From positions 1 to 5,203 of the forward strand of contig NZ_JAUSCG010000174.1 of NCBI RefSeq assembly GCF_030651615.1: DNA of 5,203 bases. The letters are read 5' to 3'. The notes under the pieces were generated by a model, which ran no database searches, had not been told where the DNA came from, and saw only the letters and a program-made list of their open reading frames with translations. Origin of the DNA: Methanocalculus sp. (GTDB lineage Archaea > Halobacteriota > Methanomicrobia > Methanomicrobiales > Methanocorpusculaceae). The position numbers were made by a program, and so were the translations under genes. Each line of letters opens with the position of its first letter. Positions within the stretch are counted from its first letter, which is position 1. Positions 1 through 5,203 of the stretch are shown piece after piece.

Positions 1-1007
1 AGGTCTTGCTTATTTAACAGGATGATACTGACATAACCAATAAATCCGGTAATGAATGGGAGGAGAGCTAATCCTCCATATGTTGCTGTGTTATAGATCC
101 CCATCATTGCCCCCTGAGGGGCACCCGTCTCTGCAAGGAATGCCATCTGGGCGATTATCACCACACCTGCAAATGCCCCCATGAGAGGAAAACCCCATGG
201 TGTCTCAAGGCAGATGATGACTGAACCGGCTATCCCCACAGCGGCAATTCTGATGGTTGTTACCGGGTCGAGTCGGATATGTGAGACGATCATCACCGAG
301 ATCATCGTCGCCAGATTCATACTCGCAATATAGATGCCGGTAGAGAACGGGTCATGGCCTCCAAACTCAGGGTAGAGGGCAGTTGCAGCCCCGGTCGTAC
401 CGACGATGATAATTGCTGAATACCAGAGCCATTTGTATTGATTCAGGTACCGGGGGATCTCAGATGGGGGTTGTATCTTCTGTCCAATCCCTTTTGTCAT
501 CGTCAGTGAGAGGAGAAATGCCACTGTTGAGATGGCTGTAAAGGCAAGAAGGCCGGATCTCGGTTCATGTACAATAGATACAATCCAGCCTGTCCCCACA
601 AGTCCTGCAAGGAGCCCGGCGTTTAATGAGCCCATAAAAAAACCTGATAATCGTGTATGATCCGGATCGGAATTTAAAAGAGACATTGCTGATGCGATGA
701 GAAGACCAGCACCAATCCCCTCAAAGATCCTGGCGAGGATGATAAGAAGCGGAGACCCTACGGTGATGAGAATGATGCCTGAAATGACCGTCATCGCAAG
801 ACCGATCTGAATTAAGAGACGAGATCCGATCCGATCACTTGCAAGACCGGCTGGAAATACGGTGATGAGTGCACCAAAAAAGTATGATGAGAAGATGATC
901 CCCTGAAGGGTTGATCCCTCTCCAAGGGCAGGCAGTACCGGCACCACTGCATTTGATAGTGCCATTACAGCAAAGATACCGAGGATTGGGGGGATGCGGT
1001 TTCTCAT
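1..1007 (-). CDS. MFS (major facilitator superfamily) transporter, 3' end cut by window edge
   Basis: This is an inner-membrane secondary transporter; the substrate cannot be told from sequence. The frame is open from ATG at 1007 to the window edge, giving 335 codons without a stop, and the C-terminus is missing. About eleven hydrophobic segments are visible, at roughly residues 7-27, 35-53, 64-83, 85-108, 121-144, 152-171, 194-213, 222-241, 252-267, 272-292 and 301-325. A polar central loop at 172-193 separates the two halves. The family signature, motif A, lies between TM2 and TM3 as GLASDRIGSR (54-63). TM4 has an Arg followed by a Gly-rich stretch (RIFEGIGAG, from 93), and TM5 is Gly-rich like the motif C helix. 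A full 12-TM protein would be about 370-400 residues, so roughly one helix is missing. The start is supported by GTGAT at 1015-1011, complementary to the archaeal 16S 3' end. The gene lies 45 bp after fttA with no T-rich terminator between, so read-through is plausible. The family call is firm; a drug-efflux or sugar role would be a guess. Confidence 0.88.
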   Translation of the reverse strand, partial: MRNRIPPILGIFAVMALSNAVVPVLPALGEGSTLQGIIFSSYFFGALITVFPAGLASDRIGSRLLIQIGLAMTVISGIILITVGSPLLIILARIFEGIGAGLLIASAMSLLNSDPDHTRLSGFFMGSLNAGLLAGLVGTGWIVSIVHEPRSGLLAFTAISTVAFLLSLTMTKGIGQKIQPPSEIPRYLNQYKWLWYSAIIIVGTTGAATALYPEFGGHDPFSTGIYIASMNLATMISVMIVSHIRLDPVTTIRIAAVGIAGSVIICLETPWGFPLMGAFAGVVIIAQMAFLAETGAPQGAMMGIYNTATYGGLALLPFITGFIGYVSIILLNKQD

Positions 1008-1052
1008 GATATCACTGTCAGAAGACCCCCTGATCAGATCAAAGTTTTTGTA

Positions 1053-2945
1053 TTATACCATCCGATAGGTCTCCAGGTTCATTGGTGAATGAGTCTGTAT
1101 ATGGTACTTCTTGTATATGGAACTTGCGAGATCGAGGGTTTTGCTCTCTTCGCCATGAATACAGAAGATCTTCTCCGGTTTTGGCTGCATGTGACCGACA
1201 TAACTCATCAACTGTCGACGATCTGAGTGGCCGGAGAAACCTTCAACCGTTGTTACTTCAAGGTTTACAGTAATGCTGCCTTTTGAACCAACAGGGATCT
1301 CACGCCAGCCTTTCTGAATACGCCGCCCAAGTGTTCCATCGGCCTGATACCCGACGAAGACGAGGGTGTTCCGCTCATCTGCAGCGAGATTGTGGAGATA
1401 CTCAATTACCGGTCCTCCGTTCATCATTCCTGATGTTGTTATGATGACTGAAGGATCGCCGTTGATGACTGCTTCACGCCGGTCAGATGAGTCAACCTGG
1501 ACAAAACACTCTGAGAGGAATGGGTTTAACCCTTCTCTGAAGATCTGGTTTCTCAGATCCGAGTTGAGGTATTCAGGGTAGGTTGTATGAATGGCGGTCG
1601 CCTCTTTGATCATACCGTCAAGGTAGATCTTGATCGCCGGAAGTTCGCCCTTTCTGATACCTTCTTCAAGCGCAAGCATAACTTCCTGTGACCGCCCAAC
1701 GGCAAATGCAGGGATAATGACTTTTCCCCCACGTTCGACCGTCCGTTTGATCACGTCATAGAGTTTCACCTCAGCATCACGCCTGCCGGGGGTTATATCC
1801 TGGGTTGCACCATAGGTGCTCTCCATGAAGATCGCTTCAAGACGAGGAAAACTCGCAACTGCCGGATTGAAGAGTCGGCTTTTTCCATAGTTGAAGTCAC
1901 CGGTAAAGGCGATATTATAAAGTCCATCTCCAACATGGAAGTGAGCGATGGCTGATCCGAGGATGTGGCCTGCATTATGGAATGTCAGTTTGATATCAGG
2001 GGCAATATCAGTGACAGATCCATAGTTTAAACAGATCGAATGTTTGACATACTGCTTAACCTCATTTGAGGAGTAAGGAGCGGGACGATCCTCCTTTCGG
2101 ATCACTTCAAGGTAATCAAGCTGAAGCATTGAGGAAAGATCCCTTGTGGGAGGTGTCGAATAGACTGGGCCTGAGAACCCGTACCTGAAGAGGAGAGGGA
2201 TCAGGGCACAGTGGTCCAGGTGAGCATGGGTGAGGACGACAGCATCAAGGTTTGTCAATGGCTGGATCTCAGGAACTCCAAGGAACGGTGTTGCGCCATT
2301 TGTTGCACCCGGTTTCTCACCACAATCGATGAGGATTCTGCTCTCGGGTGTGGAGAGGAGGAATGCAGCCCTGCCGACCTCACGGCAGCAGCCGAGTGTG
2401 GTTACTCTGAGCCATTGATCTTTTGCATTAATATCACGATGGATACGTCTGCCGCTAACACGGAGGAACTCTTTCCTCTCGTCACGGCTGGCACGAAGGT
2501 ACTGTCGGATCTGTTTAACCGTTGAACTCTCTATTGGGGGTGTACGGACGACTTTTGGTGTCCATCCGATGCTTTTTGTGATATCCCTGAGTGTTGCCCC
2601 ATTCTTTCCTATGACAACGCCCGGCTTCTCCGCTTCGATTAAAACCTCACCGGTATCAGGGTCGAAGAAGATATCGGTTATTCCTGCATTTTCCGGGACA
2701 ATACGTTTGATCTCGTCATGGGCTCGTTCCGGGTCCTCAAGAATATTTGGGCGAATGACGATCCTCTTTCTGAGATCACGTGCCAGCACCCGGATCAGAT
2801 CCGCCTCATCGGCAAACTTCTTCGGATCATCGGTATAGATTACCAGTTCAGGTCCTTCAAATTCGACATCGGATACCGTAATACCGGACGGTACTTTACG
2901 GTTAATAAGCTCTTTAAGCTCTTTGAGTCTGTCCTCAATTAACAT
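1053..2945 (-). CDS. fttA: aCPSF1/FttA, KH-domain beta-CASP ribonuclease and archaeal transcription termination factor
   Basis: This is the archaeal homologue of the CPSF73 mRNA 3'-end endonuclease. Family members cleave nascent RNA near U-rich 3' ends and terminate transcription. The 630-residue length matches the family. An N-terminal KH-like region (about 1-70) is followed by a KH domain (about 71-140) with an RNA-binding GKNG loop at 113-116. The metallo-beta-lactamase core has D207 (motif 1), HAHLDH at 240-245 (motif 2), H327 (motif 3) and D350 (motif 4). The inserted beta-CASP domain has E375 (motif A), H573 in SGHSD (motif B) and H597 in the IHGE segment (motif C). All expected zinc ligands are present, so the enzyme should be active; the family works as a dimer. 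The ATG is preceded by AGGA at 2956-2953. The gene follows psmB by 28 bp, an adjacency I recall from Methanocaldococcus jannaschii (MJ1236-MJ1237) and Methanothermobacter (MTH1202-MTH1203). Cotranscription with psmB is inferred. Confidence 0.97.
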   Translation of the reverse strand: MLIEDRLKELKELINRKVPSGITVSDVEFEGPELVIYTDDPKKFADEADLIRVLARDLRKRIVIRPNILEDPERAHDEIKRIVPENAGITDIFFDPDTGEVLIEAEKPGVVIGKNGATLRDITKSIGWTPKVVRTPPIESSTVKQIRQYLRASRDERKEFLRVSGRRIHRDINAKDQWLRVTTLGCCREVGRAAFLLSTPESRILIDCGEKPGATNGATPFLGVPEIQPLTNLDAVVLTHAHLDHCALIPLLFRYGFSGPVYSTPPTRDLSSMLQLDYLEVIRKEDRPAPYSSNEVKQYVKHSICLNYGSVTDIAPDIKLTFHNAGHILGSAIAHFHVGDGLYNIAFTGDFNYGKSRLFNPAVASFPRLEAIFMESTYGATQDITPGRRDAEVKLYDVIKRTVERGGKVIIPAFAVGRSQEVMLALEEGIRKGELPAIKIYLDGMIKEATAIHTTYPEYLNSDLRNQIFREGLNPFLSECFVQVDSSDRREAVINGDPSVIITTSGMMNGGPVIEYLHNLAADERNTLVFVGYQADGTLGRRIQKGWREIPVGSKGSITVNLEVTTVEGFSGHSDRRQLMSYVGHMQPKPEKIFCIHGEESKTLDLASSIYKKYHIQTHSPMNLETYRMV

Positions 2946-2956
2946 GGAATCTTCCT

Positions 2957-2973
2957 AAAAAAGTTATTGAAAA
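2957..2973 (-). promoter_or_regulatory. T-rich tract between psmB and fttA, possible 3'-end/termination element
   Basis: Read on the minus strand, the 28-bp gap after the psmB stop holds a T4 run (2973-2970) and a T6 run (2962-2957). The T6 run ends immediately before AGGA, the likely ribosome-binding site of fttA. U-rich tracts are the known 3'-end signal for aCPSF1-dependent termination in archaea. The tract could therefore cause partial termination or processing between the two genes. No hairpin precedes it. Function is inferred only; an A/T-rich spacer is the dull alternative. Confidence 0.3.
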
Positions 2974-3615
2974 TTAGGCGTGGAGGGTTTTGGCTATCTT
3001 TTCGAGGGTCATATCATCAAGCACCTCGAATCTCTCTTTTGTAATGACAGCCAGTTGAAATCCCTCTCCTGAACCCGCATCTCGTCTCATTGCGGACTTT
3101 AATGCGCGAACAGCCAACTCTATTGCTTCAGACTCGGAAAGACCTGATTTGAAACGGTCTTCAAGGACACCAAATGCCATTGGGGATCCCGATCCGGTTG
3201 CAACAAAATCGTCTTCACGGGTTGCACCTCCCATCGCATCAACAGAGTAAACTGAAGGTCCGGTCTCATCAACACCTCCGACGAGGAGCTGAACATAATA
3301 CGGGAAGTACCGGTTCTGGTTCAGATAATTCGAGAGGAGTGTCGCTGTTGCACCGACTGAGATATTATATCTCCTTCGGATCTGGTAGAGGTTTGCCTCA
3401 ACGCTCATCAACCGTGCGAGCTGTTGGGCATCGCCCACACCGCCAGCTGTCGTCAGACCGATAGTATCGGTAATCTGATAGATCTTCTTTGCCTGTTTAC
3501 TGGCGATCATGTAGCCCATAGTCGCCCGTTTCTCTGTCGCAAGGACGACACCATCTGAGAATACGATTCCGATGGTTGTTGTACCCTTCATAATTTCCTG
3601 TGGCTGTTGCATCAT
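2974..3615 (-). CDS. psmB: 20S proteasome beta subunit (archaeal, N-terminal threonine peptidase)
   Basis: This is the catalytic subunit of the archaeal 20S core particle. It forms the two inner heptameric rings and degrades proteins delivered by PAN or other AAA+ ATPases in the cytoplasm. The 213-residue precursor has a short propeptide ending at G11; cleavage before T12 (KG|TTTIGI) would expose the catalytic Thr. Partner residues are visible at E28 and K44 (positions 17 and 33 of the mature chain). The conserved TAGGVGDAQ segment (56-64), GSGSP (141-145) and RRDAGSGEG (177-185, with the family Asp at 179) are also present. Length is normal for the family. The start has two consecutive ATG codons (3615 and 3612) and no strong Shine-Dalgarno; M9, preceded by AGGA, is possible but would leave only a 3-residue propeptide. 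The gene follows a 77-bp gap with promoter-like elements and precedes fttA. The alpha subunit gene psmA is not in the window, as is usual because psmA often sits elsewhere with exosome genes. Confidence 0.97.
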   Translation of the reverse strand: MMQQPQEIMKGTTTIGIVFSDGVVLATEKRATMGYMIASKQAKKIYQITDTIGLTTAGGVGDAQQLARLMSVEANLYQIRRRYNISVGATATLLSNYLNQNRYFPYYVQLLVGGVDETGPSVYSVDAMGGATREDDFVATGSGSPMAFGVLEDRFKSGLSESEAIELAVRALKSAMRRDAGSGEGFQLAVITKERFEVLDDMTLEKIAKTLHA

Positions 3616-3645
3616 CTCTATGCCCCCAAAAATCAGAACGCCAAA

Positions 3646-3664
3646 ATGGTACGCGTTATACCAT
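3646..3664. repeat. Inverted repeat ATGGTA-N7-TACCAT in the psmB upstream region
   Basis: Two perfect 6-bp arms (3646-3651 and 3659-3664) flank a 7-bp spacer that contains CGCG. The repeat sits 31-49 bp upstream of the psmB ATG and just downstream of a TATA-like box. It could be a binding site for a dimeric regulator, or a small hairpin in the leader RNA if transcription starts upstream of it. The arms are short, and one arm contains a TATA-like sequence of its own (TATAAC, minus strand 3660-3655). Its role is unproven. Confidence 0.4.
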
Positions 3665-3679
3665 AGTTAGCGACTACTT

Positions 3680-3687
3680 TAGATAAA
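3680..3687 (-). promoter_or_regulatory. Candidate TATA box for psmB-fttA transcription
   Basis: On the minus strand TTTATCTA differs from the archaeal TATA consensus TTTATATA at one position. It lies about 65 bp upstream of the psmB start, in the gap after the CBS gene stop. With usual spacing, transcription would begin near 3655-3660, giving a leader of about 40-45 nt. A competing choice is TATAAC at 3660-3655, which would give a leader of about 17 nt. No initiation site can be fixed from sequence alone. Confidence 0.4.
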
Positions 3688-3692
3688 TATTC

Positions 3693-4541
3693 TTATTGTG
3701 GATTATAGTCGAGGAGTGCTTTTATCAATTCCCGGTCATAAAGCATCGCGACAAGACGCTTATCACCATTAATGATTGGAAGCTGGTCTACTCTGCCTCG
3801 TTTCATCTTCAATGCACATTCGCTCACTCCGGCATTTGTCGGAACAGCGATAACTTTCTTCACCATCGCGAGTTTGACCGGTTTTGTGGGGAGCTGAATG
3901 CGTGAGATTCCATAGGAGATCATATGCATATCCCTGATGCTCTCCCAGGTCCACTCGTCATCATCAGTGCCGTTTGAGAAGTCGCTGACCTCGACATCAT
4001 CCTCGATACAAGAACAGCGAATCAGGTCTCTTTCAGATATTATCCCATCAAGCCGGTTCTCAGAGTCAAGTAAAGGGATTGCATCAACTTTTGCAATCTC
4101 CATAATGCGCCCAACGATGGTAAGAGGGGTTTCGTTCCAGAGAGCAAAACACTTTGAGATATATTTATCTTTAATCTCTTCTTTAATTTTGAGTTGGGCT
4201 ACAGCACCGACGAGATCAGCAACACTGATGAGGCCGATAAGTTTGTCGTTTTCGACAACGGGGAGACGTCGGATACTATTTTCGATCATAATCTGAGCCG
4301 CTTCCCGGAGGGTTGCATCGGGTCCGATAGTGATAGGATTATGCGTCATCAGGAGTGCAATCTGTGACTCAAGCGGGTTTCTCAGGAGATCTTTTCGTGT
4401 GATAATCCCGATCAGTTTCCCGTCTTTCATTACCGGCACACCACTGATTCCGGTACGTTTTAGGATCTTGAGGATCTCATCTCGATTTGCCGGAGTATCT
4501 GCGGTGACCACATTTTTCATCATGTAGTCACGGACGAGCAT
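3693..4541 (-). CDS. Four-CBS-domain protein, probable adenine-nucleotide-binding regulator
   Basis: This soluble 282-residue protein is built from CBS repeats, which pair into Bateman modules that typically bind AMP, ADP, ATP or SAM. CBS1 is about 1-56 (VRDYMMKNVVTADTPA ... GVPVMKDGKLIGIITRKDLL). CBS2 is about 60-113 (ALLMTHNPITIGPDATLREA ... RRLPVVENDKLIGLISVADL). CBS3 is about 126-175 (ending DGIISERDLI), and CBS4 is about 222-280 (ending LVAMLYDRELIKAL). CBS1 and CBS2 carry the canonical xGIIT/S-x-x-DL endings. CBS3 and CBS4 are more diverged at their starts. A 46-residue linker (176-221) between CBS3 and CBS4 is acidic, with GTDDDEWTWES near 191-201. There is no fused enzyme, ACT or DNA-binding domain, so the output partner is unknown. 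The ATG lies 5 bp after the usp stop, and its upstream GGTGAGGG sits inside the usp coding end, which suggests cotranscription and translational coupling. Bateman-type sensing is family knowledge; the ligand is not known here. Confidence 0.93.
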   Translation of the reverse strand: MLVRDYMMKNVVTADTPANRDEILKILKRTGISGVPVMKDGKLIGIITRKDLLRNPLESQIALLMTHNPITIGPDATLREAAQIMIENSIRRLPVVENDKLIGLISVADLVGAVAQLKIKEEIKDKYISKCFALWNETPLTIVGRIMEIAKVDAIPLLDSENRLDGIISERDLIRCSCIEDDVEVSDFSNGTDDDEWTWESIRDMHMISYGISRIQLPTKPVKLAMVKKVIAVPTNAGVSECALKMKRGRVDQLPIINGDKRLVAMLYDRELIKALLDYNPQ

Positions 4542-4546
4542 AATGC

Positions 4547-4975
4547 TTATACCCTCACCACCATGGTTGAAACAGTGCTGTACTTTACAACATGCCCTGA
4601 GACACTACCAATTAAGATACGGTCGATATCGGATTTTCCACGGGACCCAACGATAATAAGATCAATCTTTTCTGAATCGGCGAGGTTTAAGATCTCATTG
4701 CCTGCATGACCCTGAAGAAGATGTGTCTTTAATGCGACTCCCGCCTCAGAAGCTTTTGCTTCTGCTTTTTCGAGAAATGTTGTCCCTTCCTGTTCCAGAA
4801 GGCTATGGATGACCTCCCATGTGTTATCCATTGGTACTGACGATATCAGACCGGTTTCGATGACATATACTGCATGTAAATCCGCCTTCCATCCACGGGC
4901 CATCTCAATCGCCCGCTCAAGCGCTTTCATGCCAATTTCAGAGCCGTCTATAGCGACCAGAAGCGTGTGAAACAT
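4547..4975 (-). CDS. Universal stress protein (UspA family), ATP-binding type
   Basis: This small cytoplasmic single-domain Usp of 142 residues, the usual size, has an alpha/beta fold that normally dimerises. The N-terminal strand FHTLLVAIDGS carries the nucleotide-contacting Asp (D10). Near the C-terminus the ATP-binding signature G-x2-G-x9-G-S is intact (G110, G113, G123, S124, in GSRGKSDIDRILIGS). The final strand is the typical hydrophobic STMVVRV. The protein therefore probably belongs to the ATP-binding class rather than the non-binding UspA class. The frame is open to a TTG at 4987. I chose ATG at 4975 because GGTGG at 4985-4981 sits 5 nt before it as a ribosome-binding site and would be destroyed as such by the longer start. 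The CBS-domain gene starts 5 bp downstream. The two may act together in nucleotide or stress sensing; this is inferred from arrangement. The target process is unknown. Confidence 0.94.
   Translation of the reverse strand: MFHTLLVAIDGSEIGMKALERAIEMARGWKADLHAVYVIETGLISSVPMDNTWEVIHSLLEQEGTTFLEKAEAKASEAGVALKTHLLQGHAGNEILNLADSEKIDLIIVGSRGKSDIDRILIGSVSGHVVKYSTVSTMVVRV
4552..4559 (-). promoter_or_regulatory. Ribosome-binding site of the CBS gene, inside the usp coding end
   Basis: GGTGAGGG on the minus strand matches the archaeal Shine-Dalgarno core GGTGA and lies about 10-13 nt before the CBS gene ATG. It is made from the codons for the last residues of the Usp protein (the Val-Val-Arg-Val end), so the two messages overlap functionally. 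The spacing is slightly long, but no better site exists in the 5-bp gap. Confidence 0.55.
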
Positions 4976-4980
4976 AGAAA

Positions 4981-4985
4981 CCACC
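4981..4985 (-). promoter_or_regulatory. Ribosome-binding site deciding the usp start
   Basis: GGTGG on the minus strand is complementary to the archaeal 16S 3' end and is spaced 5 nt from ATG at 4975. This decides for ATG 4975 over the in-frame TTG at 4987 or GTG at 4984, both of which overlap the site and have no comparable site upstream. Confidence 0.65.
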
Positions 4986-5014
4986 AAAATCAGTTCTTAG
5001 TTATTAGGTAGTGA

Positions 5015-5203
5015 TCAATTAAAAAGAATCCTATCCAGAAGGTCTGATCCGATACGTGAAACAAGAGTTCTGTGCAGATCATGTGAGTATCTCAGGTTGG
5101 AGCGCATTGTATCTATCTCAATGATAGATGCAGGGCTCCCTTCTTCAATCCAGTAGGGGCTGCCGGTGAGATCAGATCCCGCAACTCCCATTGTAAGCAG
5201 AGT
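5015..5203 (-). CDS. C-terminal fragment of an unrecognised protein, 5' part beyond the window
   Basis: The frame is open from the window edge at 5203 to a TGA at 5017-5015, giving 62 residues of a protein C-terminus. The reading frame, codon choice and position fit a real gene ending 39 bp before usp. The visible part begins TLLTMGVAGSDLTGSPYWIE, has a hydrophobic IIEID strand near residues 27-31, and ends in an amphipathic, charged helix-like segment (HDLHRTLVSRIGSDLLDRIL, about 41-60). There is no membrane segment, Cys cluster or catalytic motif I can name. A small separate gene starting at the internal ATG (residue 5) is possible but less likely, because the frame continues upstream of it and no ribosome-binding site is evident. 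No function is assigned. Confidence 0.6.
   Translation of the reverse strand, partial: TLLTMGVAGSDLTGSPYWIEEGSPASIIEIDTMRSNLRYSHDLHRTLVSRIGSDLLDRILFN
5017..5026 (-). promoter_or_regulatory. Possible TATA-like element upstream of usp, overlapping the end of the preceding gene
   Basis: CTTTTTAATT on the minus strand overlaps the last codons of the upstream gene and is about 42-51 bp before the usp ATG. That position would allow a leader of roughly 20 nt carrying the GGTGG site. The same T5 run could instead serve as a 3'-end signal for the upstream gene. The match to the TATA consensus is only moderate. Confidence 0.25.

Noticed and set aside
1030..1037. Perfect palindrome CTGATCAG between fttA and the MFS gene
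   Set aside because: It is only 8 bp, contains the GATC motif that is abundant throughout the window, and cannot form a hairpin. No reason to treat it as an operator.
1082..1581. Plus-strand open frames of 63 and 71 codons within fttA
   Set aside because: They lie antisense to a strongly conserved gene with all catalytic motifs intact, and their translations are low-complexity Ser/Arg-rich shadows with no recognisable domain.
2211..2942. Plus-strand open frames of 62 to 104 codons opposite the N-terminal half of fttA
   Set aside because: They are antisense shadows caused by the codon use of fttA; they overlap each other in different frames and have no family features.
2946..2955. GGAATCTTCC symmetry touching the fttA start codon
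   Set aside because: The arms are 4 bp with a 2-bp centre, too tight for an RNA hairpin. The AGGA part is better explained as the ribosome-binding site.
3623..3632. T5 followed by G5 (minus strand) just before psmB as a terminator for the CBS gene
   Set aside because: The run is short and lies downstream of the likely psmB promoter elements, so it is more likely part of the psmB leader. No supporting hairpin was seen.
3937..4296. Plus-strand open frame of 119 codons opposite the CBS gene
   Set aside because: It is antisense to four recognisable CBS repeats, and its product is rich in Ser, Ile and Arg without any domain. The hydrophobic stretches mirror the beta strands of the real protein.
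1..5203. tRNA, rRNA, CRISPR array, insertion sequence or attachment site
   Set aside because: The window is almost fully covered by intact minus-strand genes. No spaced direct repeats, terminal inverted repeats, transposase motifs or tRNA-like segments were found by reading.

Overview
The window looks like a stretch of chromosome from a methanogenic euryarchaeon, most likely Methanomicrobiales or a relative. The order is inferred from overall protein character and moderate GC, not proven. The archaeal assignment rests on two core genes: a KH-domain beta-CASP nuclease of the aCPSF1/FttA family and an archaeal 20S proteasome beta subunit. Shine-Dalgarno-like GGTG(A/G) sites before several genes and TATA-like boxes also fit. 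No plasmid, phage, IS, CRISPR or RNA-gene signature was seen.

All six coding regions lie on the minus strand, so the biological order runs from high to low coordinates. They are: the C-terminal end of an unrecognised protein (5203-5015); a small universal stress protein with an intact ATP-binding motif (4975-4547); a four-CBS-domain protein starting 5 bp later (4541-3693); a 77-bp promoter-like gap with a TATA-like element and a 6-bp inverted repeat; proteasome beta subunit psmB (3615-2974); the transcription-termination nuclease aCPSF1/FttA (2945-1053), separated from psmB by 28 bp with a T6 tract; and an MFS transporter (1007 to beyond base 1) starting 45 bp after fttA. Coding density is very high and no gene-free stretch exceeds 80 bp.

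Two functional blocks can be inferred. Usp and the CBS protein form a tightly coupled pair of probable adenine-nucleotide-sensing proteins. psmB and fttA form a housekeeping pair, protein degradation plus RNA 3'-end formation and transcription termination, whose adjacency also occurs in other euryarchaea such as Methanocaldococcus and Methanothermobacter. The MFS gene may be read through from fttA or have its own promoter. No clearly novel system is present. The items most worth checking are the inverted repeat in the psmB promoter, the T-tract in front of the termination-factor gene, and a roughly threefold excess of GATC over the window.
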